This document shows positions 36,773 to 47,002 of a DNA stretch of 64,000 nt, piece by piece. Location of the stretch: contig JBBPSI010000088.1 in assembly GCA_038093515.1 (NCBI GenBank), positions 1 through 64,000 on the forward strand. Reading direction: 5' to 3'. Position 1 is the stretch's first letter. Each line of letters opens with the position of its first letter. Below the pieces are notes generated by a model. The model saw only the letters and a list, made by a program, of their open reading frames with translations, was not told the origin of the DNA and searched no databases. Source of the stretch: Butyriboletus loyo (lineage: Eukaryota > Basidiomycota > Agaricomycetes > Boletales > Boletaceae). Position numbers and translations under genes: made by a program.

Positions 36773-38691
36773 ATGTCCCAGACAAAGACTGGTGGGTAAC
36801 AGTTGCGACGACTTATTGAGCAATGCTGACAATTCAGTAAGACTCAACAATAGTACTTGATGCTGGTACTAGCTTTGTATACGCCGTCGCTTTCCACTAT
36901 GATGGAGTGCACCTTTTAAGCGGGGGCGACGATGGGATTCGACGATGGCGACTTGAAGACGGTCAAGAGGTGGGAAAGCAGATGGGACAGGCCTCGTTTG
37001 CCATTTCCATGTCAAGGGATTGGTTAGTATGTGGGACCGCAAAGGGCGCAAATGTATGGGATGCAGAGATGCGTGAAAAGGTTGTTGACGTGGAGGAGGA
37101 AAGTGTGGTGTGGGCAGTCGATGTCTCCTCAGATGTGACCAGGTTTGCCACTGGGACCACTGATTACATGGCGAGTATTTGGAGCATGACGACTGGCGAG
37201 AGACTCGTAGGCCCGCTCGAGCACGAGAAGGAGGTCACTGGAATCCGCTTCTCCCCAAATGGCGAGCGCATCGCCACCACTTGCGTCGGAGGCTCCATCC
37301 GTGTTTTCGACAGTCGTAACGGTGATGGGCTCATCACCATCGACACTACCACACCTTCAGTTGGCGCAATTACCCCGCTTGCATGGTCAACTGATGGTCA
37401 TCAAATTTTTGCGGCATCAAACGACAAGACAATCAAGTGTTTTGCTGTGTCAACGGGGTTCCAGCTCACTGAATCACCAATTCTCAATGGCAATGTCGAA
37501 TCGATCGCTCTAGCCAGCAATGGCAAATTCATCGCTGCCTCTGGAGACCATTTTCTCTCGCTCCTGGACACAACAACACTCTCGCACATTGTCCATGACC
37601 CTGATGAGAGTGGAACCATATACTCAATCGCCATCTCCTCGAATGGTCGGCATCTGGCGACTGGACGAAGTGTCGGAAAAATCACCATACGTGACCTCGG
37701 CCATATTCTCCCAGACACCTATGTAAGCATTTATTCATTCACGATGTTGGCATTTCGAAAATAAGCCACATTACTTCTTCCACGTTGACATACCATGTCA
37801 GACATCTACCAGCTACGAGGGGCAACCAGGCGAGCAGCCTTCGACCTCGGCACCGGACTCCAATCTGGTAGGGGTTCACTTTTCCGTCATCGAAACGAGT
37901 TACGCTGATCCCTCATTGTGCACGTACACCAGTGGGAACCTGGGAAACCGAGTCCAGATAGTGATCTTCTCGAGGTATCCATTCGTTGTTTTCCCCCTCA
38001 AAGTGAGTTCTCACGATTGCATAGAGCGAGGTGCCATCCGGCCCACCCGCACCTCAATTCGACTATGATGCGGTTGGTGATCACTGCCTTCTTCTATTCT
38101 CTCCGTATTGACGCAGCTGAAGCCACCATCCCCGGTACCATCTGAGGCACCGCCACCCCGTGCATCCCATACCGCACCCGAATCATCACATGGTCTTCGC
38201 GGGTTGAAAAAATGGCTACGGGCGAGCATCAGGAACAACAACAAGGACCCGGATTTGCACGAGCTCGATCGTCCATCTCATTCCCACTCGCTAGCAAGGG
38301 TGGATATCATGCACCAGGGACCTTCGAGGATGGCCGCAGCTCGACCTGATAAAGTGAGTGCTCTTCAACCTGGATGTTGCGTGCCTAACATATGCTTAGC
38401 GGTCTGTCGCAAAAACTGTTGGAAGACCAAGGAAACCAAAGGTTTGTTGCTCCTTGAGCTTGTATGCAGCGAGTCATTATGTTCTACAGCGCAATTCACC
38501 TGCCAAGGTTGCTGATCCCGGCGATCCGAACAAAAACGCTTCTCGTGGCGGACAAGGCTCTGCAGATCCGGTGGAATCCAGTCAAGTGCGTCTTTTTCTG
38601 GTTATTATTTACCCTGTCATAGCGGCTCATTTCCTATTAGGCACAACAAGTGAATGATGTGTCTCATCCCTCCGCTGGGGGGTCCATCTGA
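36773..38691 (+). CDS. WD40 copy R7: seven-blade WD40 protein with an extra exon and a shortened tail
   Basis: Model: exons 36773-36791, 36854-37722, 37802-37867, 37933-37974, 38025-38072, 38117-38353, 38400-38441, 38490-38585 and 38641-38691, 489 aa, all phase-consistent GT-AG introns. The start is MSQTKT, then the propeller (296 aa, seven blades; loop residues such as GTTDYM in blade 3). Where other copies have one intron, R7 has two, flanking a 66-nt exon that reads TSTSYEGQPGEQPSTSAPDS and two more residues. The last exon lacks one base compared with R2, so it ends in TGA (38689-38691) and the final segment seen in R2 and R5 is lost. It is the most diverged of the readable copies. Confidence 0.7.
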
Positions 38692-39720
38692 CAGTACGCA
38701 TATTTTCCTTGCGCCAATGTTGTGAGACTCACCGTGGATCACATCAGCGAGAGTCAGGCAAGGCTACCCTCAGGTTGGCGATCACGTTTCCCGGGTGGAT
38801 GTGTTGTGGGTCAGCCACCGAAGATGGGACGCATTGATCTGATCGAGGTAATTCATGTAAATACCATACTCATTTGTGAGTGTGTCATCGTTTATTCCGT
38901 TCTTTGGGTTCGTGTTTGGTTCGTGTCGCCTCGCAGCAACTGCTAGTACTTCGAGCTCGTTAGGATATTCACTGAGGAAGTCTATACACGCGGACATCGG
39001 GATTCGAGGACGGTGTCTAGTCAATTCAAGCTTTTGCAAACTTACCGATTGTCGACTGGGGTACGTCAAGAATAGGATATCGCATCCCTCCCGCTTTCAT
39101 CACGCATCCCAGGACTACTTGTTGCGAGCGCTTGATTCCTCGGCTGATTGCTGCTCGTCAACAGGGCCTTGCTCGTAGATAGTCCATCCATATTCCACAT
39201 CGATGAGCTTCTTACATTCGCAATCTATTCTAGTCTCCCTCATCGTACACGACATTTAGATATCAGCACGTTCAGACTCTGAACTACTCGATCAACTGTC
39301 GTGTGGGAGTGTATGCAACACTCAGGCTCGTGGAGACACTTACCATTGTTACCAAGGCACGCTACACGACTCTCGAACCGCTCGTCGACGTACACGAGAC
39401 GAGCCTCGTTGCGACCCTGCGATGATGATGTAGCCCCCGCCCCATGATTGAGAGTCAAGACAACGAGCAGGAGGGATCGGACTCCAACGGGCCCGTCCCA
39501 GCTTGCCCTCGTGGTATCATTGAAAAAACTGCTTGCTTATGTTCGGTATCACTATCCACAAACAGCAGGTTCGAGTTATTCCGATTCCTCGTTTCATCTA
39601 TCCGCGAAATGTGCACAATTGCATCAAAACAGAGTAGGCGACATGTTAATGCGCAAATGGACTTTATAAGCCATTTACTTCGAGCGGCAGATGCATGTGG
39701 AGTCTAGAGGTTTGACGATC
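38692..39720. repeat. 3' flank of unit R7, right end of the array
   Basis: Noncoding tail matching the flanks of other units: 'tgctcgtcaacagggcc' (39,148; also 27,861), the stretch ending 'catcgtacacgac' (39,241; also 28,006), and 'gggcccgtccca' (39,490; also near 9937). After about 39,720 no similarity to the units remains. Confidence 0.5.
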
Positions 39721-41151
39721 GCTACGATCCATCATCCGTCCGATAGTGGTGGGTGTCGTCCGTTTCAACTTTTTTCAGGGCCCATCCCCCGGCATGCCTT
39801 GCACTTGAAACCATGAAACCCAATCCTGAACCCATGGCGGCCCTCTCCTGTCGTCGTTTCGTTCAGTTACAGTCATCCAAGTGCCCGACCTCTCATTTTG
39901 CGTGCACACATACAATGCGGTCGCCATGAGAATTAATATCGATTCCCAGCTGCATTCCAGGTTTCAACTGATCGTTCTTGCTATCATCCCTGACACGTTA
40001 ACGGAATTGCGTGGGATGTACAGGATAACGAAGCAACGGGGGCTCAACCGGTAAATGAAACTGCTTGTGAGGGAGGGTATTGTTTATTTCTTCGCGTGGG
40101 TCCCTCTTATTCTTTTCTTGTGTCCTCGTTCACCTTCACCTTTCTATATCGTCATGTTCCCATACTGCCCCGCGCGAAAATGAGTCCATGACGGTCTTTC
40201 CTTGAAACAAAAAAGGGACTTTAATCTTCTTTCTGAAGCACGACAAGCACGACAAATCTGACTTCATACGTGGTCGTTGTCATAACCATGCCAAGTTTCA
40301 AGTTGAATACTTATCCGTTACGGTATAAATGGTGGCCCTTGAAACTCAGGTTCTGGGATATGAACCAGAACATGAAGTATCACCTACGCGCCTCGACTCA
40401 GTAGCGACCATGACTCGCCGTTGATGACCGGACCTGTTTCATATCGCCGCGCGCCAAGACCGTCTGTTACCCCAAAACGCATGGTGAAGCGGCATAAATG
40501 GCTGCAAGCGAAAGCACAAAAGGCCACTGGTGACTCCAACATTCAACCAACAACGTCACAGATGTCAACGTGGAACAAGGTCCCAAAAAGTGTCCCTGCT
40601 TAGTCCTGCACAAGTATGTATACTTCCGAGAGCGAGAGAAACAAGCGATCGTTGACGTCGTTGTGTGAGCGAACCCAGGCTAGCGACTGTCAGATCTAGC
40701 GGAACCACAAGGTAGGAAGCTGAACGACGCCAGGGAGACGAACTAGTATGCGGACAGGAGCGAGGACGGAACTGGATTCATCGGATGTCAGGACCCCGGG
40801 ACATATACACTGGGCGATCTCCGTGACCGCGGAACCGAAAAGTTCGGAGGAGATAGACGGAGATATCAAAGATGACATTGGCTATGCATTCGCTGATAGC
40901 TCAAGCCGAGGAGGACGTATTTCTCTGATGTGGTGATTGTAAAGGGTCATCACTTAAGCTTGAAGCTGTGCATCTGATAACGACCCCCATCGTAAGTACT
41001 ACCTGAATGAAAGTCGGAGCACTCGGGACTTGTTGCATCATCATGTTGCGCATGCGTTTCGTCACCATACATTTGATTTTGAGTCGCTGGCGCTCGACGC
41101 ACTGACATCCGAGGATCGAGCGTCCATTGAATTACGCATATCACATAGCTA
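39721..41151. other. No supported gene
   Basis: Between the end of the WD40 array and the membrane protein gene I see only short frames without motifs, splice structure or repeat partners. Confidence 0.4.
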
Positions 41152-42848
41152 TTAAGAAGGCATACTTCCTACCGGCCGCAGCTCTACGTCTCCTTCTGCG
41201 ATGCCAAAGGTCCCCGAGTCTGAGAATCTAATCGCAGACACGGCCAGAGCTCGGGAAGACAAACCAAATCCAGTGTCGAGCCCCATATCCTGCCTGTAAA
41301 TGACATTACATTGGTGCAACTCTCGTACGTTCATGATGAACCGAGGGGCGAGGGTGAACATCAGGATGAAGGAGAGCATCTCCATCACATATCCAGGCGA
41401 GGTCTGGCCGAAATCAATACTGTAGAGCATGTGACTGTGTGATCGAAAATTGACGAGGTCAGTTCGCGGTTGGTAACGAGACAGATGGAACACGAAGCAA
41501 CGACAAGCGAACGTACGCGAGGAAGTAAAGGATACCCTCCTTGACGAGAAGGTTGAGGTATCGGTTGGCTTGCCATTCTCCGGTCGCCTTATATGTTTGA
41601 AACAATTCCACACAAAACCGGACAACGGCAAGGGTAAACATGAGGACAGCGAGAAGAAGCCGAGGAATAAGCTTATATACACCAAGCTTGGATGACGTGG
41701 TGTATGTCGGATTGCAAAACGACATATTAAGTACCTGGGGATTGGTCACTGTAGGGAGAGGCAAGTGAGGATGGCCTCTTCAATAACAGTGATCGATACG
41801 TACTTAACAAGTAGGTATGAGGGTTGTTGTAGAATGCCGCAGCAACAATCTGAAAAATGATCGCTACTGCATAAAGCACCAGGAGCACACCCAGGACGAT
41901 CCTGGATTGATTGTATATTGCATACACGCGCAGGATCATCACGACTGATTGATGCAAACACGGTTTGTCGTGTGGATGGTACATAGAGCATGGGGCCACT
42001 TACTATCGGCAGCAGCAAGGTATATGGTGAATACCCAAACGAATACGAGGAGGAGCACCGTGCCTTTTAATTCATGAGCTGATTTGTATGTGTCAGATGG
42101 CCGGGGAGAACGCTTACACCTATACAATTGTTGTCAATGATTGCACATATAAGGCGTATAGAAAAACGTACATCTATTTGATCGAGTATTTTCATCAGGA
42201 AAGGGATGTCCTAGGATACGAGAGAAAACTTACCAAAGTGGGGCCAGGAACAAAAGTGCTTCCATCTTTCGAGTTACTGTAAGTAAGTCCCTACAGATAG
42301 TTTGACATGGTACACACATAATCCGCTAATCCTATGTGAAGCGCTAAAGTTCAGCCCTCTTACGCTCTGACAATCGTTCGACTTACACGACAAAAGTAAG
42401 CCCTGCATAGCGAATCTTCTAAATGAGTCAGAGTCGGTTCGTATGCGGGATATCGAATACGCACAAAAATGAACATTGCAGATACGAATGTCCATGACCT
42501 ATTCTGTGAAGATGCGGTCAGCGTCGCACATCGTGTACATTCATCGAAGCTCACCAACCCAGATATACTTTAGCTGCGAGGATGGTCAGAAAGAAAATGC
42601 AATAAGGGAAATGAAAGATACAAAATACCTCGTTCGGAAAGGTGATGACTGAATTCGAAAGCAAAGTCAGGTTTCAATTTGGAGGATGGTGATCAATGTG
42701 TACCACTTACTGTAATCATATACGACAGCCGTGACGATCACGACTGCAATATGGATGAGATCAGGTCAGTCCAATGGTGAACATCCTTACGGGATACGTA
42801 GTTATTGAGTTGAAGTTCTTCCACGATAGATTGTAAATCAGAAGACAT
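41152..42848 (-). CDS. DUF6533-type fungal multi-pass membrane protein
   Basis: On the minus strand, ATG at 42848 opens exon 42848-42791 (MSSDLQSIVEELQLNNYVS), then 42743-42711, 42648-42629, 42573-42559, 42503-42465, 42415-42387, 42276-42234, about 42173, and 42078-42004, 41944-41804, 41748-41517 and 41434-41152. Read together they give the typical N-terminus of DUF6533 proteins: 'VIVTAVVYDYIITFPNE' then 'LKYIW', and later hydrophobic spans such as 'GTVLLLVFVWVFTIYL', 'VMILRVYAIYNQSR', 'IVLGVLLVLYAVAIIFQI', 'LIPRLLLAVLMFTLAVV' and 'MLSFILMFTLAPRF'. The ILRVYAIYNQSR segment is a family hallmark. The C-terminus (from NVRELHQ) is cytosolic-like. Two exons are only 15 and 20 nt long. The join between the exons near 42,173 and 42,078 does not fit in phase as I read it, so a splice site there is misplaced or the gene is damaged. 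Function of the family is unknown. Confidence 0.7.
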
Positions 42849-45800
42849 AGTCTCGAAAGAAGTTTCGGGAGAATAAACAGCTGACAACGAATGGCGAAGC
42901 TTTGAAGAGCCAAAGGGACAGCAGTTGTAGTTACTTGGTTAAATATACCGATGCGCGGCAAAGGTTTTCCGTGTGACGAGATGGTGATTTGACCTAAGGG
43001 GCGTGACTTCCTACCCCTTCATCAGGAAAATGTACATGCCACTTTCGGCTCTACATTCATCACTTTCGGCCCTTGTGCTCCCAAGCTAATGGTGCCAAGT
43101 TTGGGTGAGGCCATGTGCATTTTCCTGATTTGAATAGTCAGCATAGAAAGGGAAGCACATGGGATGGATCATCGACAGCGAAGAGTTTCGACTGATGACA
43201 TGCGGTCACGCATGTATGAAGAAACCAATCATCCGCCGCTTAATTGGCGTGTGAGCGTTTCGCGACTCGGCCAGCGAGATATCGATTCAGAGTCTTGAGC
43301 TCGCGAGCGTGCCACTACTGACTCGACCTGCCAGTTCTCGCGGCCTTGGAGGGGAGTCGTTCAACTTATTTGCTCCTCGAAAGCGTATTGCAATGTTTGA
43401 ACAACCACCGGTGCAGTGCCATGCGCTCATGGAAGGTCACAAAGCCATGGATGGCGTGCCTAGAGGCCTGTGATCAGCAGTGAGTATTCTTGGCTGTTGT
43501 CTTTCAGAACCACATACAAACTACGTTGATGCTGAGCCATGCGATAGCAATCTCCGTTTATTGTAAATGCATAATAATATGCCGCATCCGCATTGCGCAA
43601 GACAGCTCGGAAGTTTGATACCTTACGTGCTGTGGGAAAGAGGCACCCCTCTGATTGGCTTGGAAGTAATGATCAAGCTATCGTGTCACTGTAACCTAGC
43701 TTGATTGTTCCATTGGATTCCTGTAAAAGAGAGAGGAGTTGAAGTCAGGCTCTTTCTAAAACGAGACATGAAAATTAGGACCCCGGAAGCTGCCCCAGAA
43801 AGAAAACAAACCAAAATTAATTATATTCTTTGAGTAGTGCAAGACTGCTCCTTGATTCCAACCGCAGCTTATGATATTTATCATCTCTCGACTGCCCGCA
43901 AGTACTCGACATCCCCCTCCGCTCTCACTGATCGAGACTTCGCCTCGAATGGAAGCTTGCTGATGCAACCCCCCATCACATTCTCCTCGGCTCCGATTTC
44001 ATGCAGGGCCTCCGACAGGTTCTCGGATGGGATGTACATGGTCACGATCCATCATTGCATGACCTACATCCATCGTCAGGCAACCTTGATCATGCATATG
44101 TGTGGCGGGTAATTGATGACGCCCAAATCAGCTGTGATTATTTTCTGAACCGATCTCTTCGCGTCTACCACTAGTACGTGCGCGCTCGACCGACTTTCTC
44201 AGGTCGTTATTTAGGTCGTGGTAGGTTGATGTGCTCATCGTGTGCTTGTTCGTAGGTGGCTGGGGTGGCCCAGGTACGTGCTCGATTGTCTTGCGCATGT
44301 ACTTCAGTGGTGTTGACTTGCCTCATCTCCGGCCAGCGGTGTCGTTCCGATACGTCTTAAGTCGCAACCGGCGCCGTTCGTTTGCTGTGCATTCCGTTTC
44401 GTCCCTCGACACTTCTCGTCTTGCCTCGGACGTTGGTGCCCGTTATCTTGGCTTGGTGTCTCCGCTGTTCGTCTCGCCTTGTTAGCGTTCCTGCTCGCTG
44501 TGGGGGTCTCCCGTATGTCTGCGCGTCTGTGTGCTCTCCTCGTGTGTTCAAAGATCGTGCCTGTCGCACTCGTTCGTTTTATCGCAGGGTCATTTAAGCC
44601 GACACAGGTGAGTAAGTCTTGGAGTTTTCCTGGTAAGTGTCATAATGAAGTTAGATGTATTCTGTAGCTCCGGTGCAGAACGTGGAATACGATTATGTTC
44701 GAGCCTGTACTACATGTTGTTCTGTGGCTGTAACAACACCATGGAACCCTGGCCACGGCGTACGGCGTCTTGCTTTATTATGGCACAGAGCTCTTCGAGC
44801 AAAACCTTCTTCCACCAGTCATATCCACAAACAATACCTCCCCCAAAAACAATATTGTGTGTCCCTGAAATTGTACAAGTTTGCTCTGACGACACCCATT
44901 TCAATGATGGGCGAGTTTTACACTACCCTAACAGTATGGAGCATATGAAATTATCACAGGCTTAGTTCGGGCGGCCATATTAAGGAGAGTTCCTTTGTAC
45001 GTCCAGATAGAGATCTGAGGTCAGAAAAAAATGTATGCCTTTGCTATCCCCGAAGCCTCACTTCGATGACACCCATTTTAGCCCTCGAACCCTATGTGGA
45101 CCATGGTGTCTTTGCGGAAGTCAACAAGCAAGCCTCAGGTGGGAACCCAGAAGAATCCTGATTCAGATAAGGCCTGTCTCGTGTGGACCCATGGCGCCCC
45201 TGTCCCTAGTCCAGTCCCAATGGACGGTTACATTATTACTTCTCCGGGCCTTGAAAATGCTGTACACCTCGTGTCCATCCGGTGAACCAAAAAAATTAGC
45301 CAAGATGGTTAGTCACTTGTCTTAGCGGGACGCTCGCCAGAGGTAGGATTTGGGGTGGTCAGGACCATGTGACTGGTTTTCCAGACGGCCCGTCACATGC
45401 ATCAAACAGTATTTGTATAGACGGTCCATGAAACTAGGCCGTGAGAACACGGCCCCATCATGCCAACATGGTAAACCCGATTCGTTTTGCTGAAACACCG
45501 TGCACCGATTGATCGATTGTGGTGCCTGTGTGTACACAAGCTATTTACAGGATCCAGACTTCTCCAGCCTGCCCTTGGGTTCCGTATCAGGATCGCTCTA
45601 TTCATGTAGTCGTGCGATTTGGCAGTGCGTTGTGATCCACTCCAAGCAGACTCAGCATGCGAATATCATTGAAGGCGAAGAGCGATGCATGACCTCCCCT
45701 TGTCTCTATTGTGGAGGGTGTCGGGTTACTTGTCCACGGTGACCATTGTGCCTTTGCAGAATAGGAGCATAGTACGATGACCAAGCCGGCTGACCGTCAG

Positions 45801-45963
45801 TGTTCTTTTCTGAGCTGGCTAACTAAAATTAGTTGGACCTTCATCTGGAAAATCTCGACACGCAATGACAAAGGAGCCGAGTTCTAGATTCCTGGTGTAT
45901 GATAAGTCGGAGTTAATCGCCCTGATCATGTCGGAAAAAAAGAAAGAAAGAAAAATATGGCTC
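42849..45963. other. No supported gene
   Basis: Several frames of 60-105 codons exist. None has a recognised motif. One plus-strand piece at 45,094-45,285 (…THGAPVPSPVPMDGYIITSP…) looks protein-like but has no flanking exons that I can join to it. Confidence 0.35.
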
Positions 45964-46040
45964 ATCAGTAAAACGGTTTCTGGTTCCTGGTGGTAGCCGA
46001 GCGGTTCTGACTGGTCCCGACCACTAACCGTTTCACTGAT
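45964..46040. mobile_element. MITE-like hairpin element, copy 1
   Basis: A 77-bp element begins ATCAGTAAAACGGTT and ends AACCGTTTCACTGAT, which are inverted copies with one mismatch. The inside holds 'ctggttcc' and 'ggttctgac'. A second copy with the same ends lies 425 bp to the right. It has no coding capacity. No clear target-site duplication is visible. Confidence 0.5.
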
Positions 46041-46269
46041 AGGCTGTTCAATTGAGGCCGCGGGTGAATGGTAATCGGTCCCAAAAAGCTGAGCTCGAGT
46101 TGTGCAGCAGGGTTTTGCCTGTGATCATCAGCCACGCACTTGCCTCGTTCTCTGCGTTCGATGATGGTTTTTAGGTTTCTATCGCAATGACTTATCATAG
46201 GGGATCCTCTCGGCGCCGATAGATCATGATGGTAGAATCCCACCGATTTCTAAAACGTTGCATGCCTGA

Positions 46270-46365
46270 TGTCCATCCGTCGGCGAACCCAGTCGATTTG
46301 ACGCCAGGTAGTCACCTGTTCCAGCGGCATGCTCCCGGATGCTCCTCGCATCATATAAAACTTCG
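46270..46365. repeat. Dispersed short repeat, copy B
   Basis: Matches the stretch at 23,640-23,750 ('ccatccgtcggcgaacccag' and then 'tcgatttga' here), with transition differences only over the best 29 bases. It lies between the two hairpin elements, so they may have inserted into or beside the same old repeat. Confidence 0.4.
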
Positions 46366-46464
46366 TTTCCATTCTAACATTCGAGTCGTGTCACGGATAC
46401 TAAGTTTGATGACGAATGCCTTGTCGCTTTTGCCGTTCTTGACTCTAGTCCGACTGCTGCCACA

Positions 46465-46561
46465 ATCAGTAAAACAGTTGCTGGTTCCCGAGTTCAGGCG
46501 AGTGCTACAGACTGCTACAGACTGCTAGCCGTCGGTTCTGACCACCAACCGTTTCACTGAT
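46465..46561. mobile_element. MITE-like hairpin element, copy 2
   Basis: A 97-bp element, same orientation and ends as copy 1 (ATCAGTAAAACAGTT … AACCGTTTCACTGAT). The middle is longer because of a short tandem of 'ctacagactg'. The flanks differ from those of copy 1. Confidence 0.5.
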
Positions 46562-47002
46562 GATCCCTCCGTCAGCAAATCGGTACGCGTTCTCTCAGCC
46601 TGCTGAACAACACGTCGTCGTCACCAAGTACTGCATCGCCGGTGAGATGAAGTGCAAGGCGATCTTAGTTCTGTCTTCGTCTTTTCAACCTCCATATTAC
46701 GATCATCCTGAAACTGAGTTCTTTACTTCTGGTCGCCGTGTGGACGAAACGTATCATGGATTGACAGCCACGTAGATAGGGTGGAGGACGTCGGAAGACT
46801 GGAACACGTGCTTTGTTACTTGAATGAAGCTCGTCGTTTTATTAGCACATTTGCACTCTCGTTATTGCTCGCAATGTAGGCCCACAGTGATGATTCGGTC
46901 CATTCAGGTGCGGTAATTCACAGCGTGAGTAAGCTTCACAGTGGCGATGGACGCATGCCCCCGCGGACAGGACCTAAAACCCACTCGGCAGCATTATCAT
47001 AT

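Noticed and set aside
2700..39700. CRISPR array or bacterial operon organisation
   Set aside because: The repeats are kilobase-sized units with eukaryotic introns; there are no short regularly spaced repeats.
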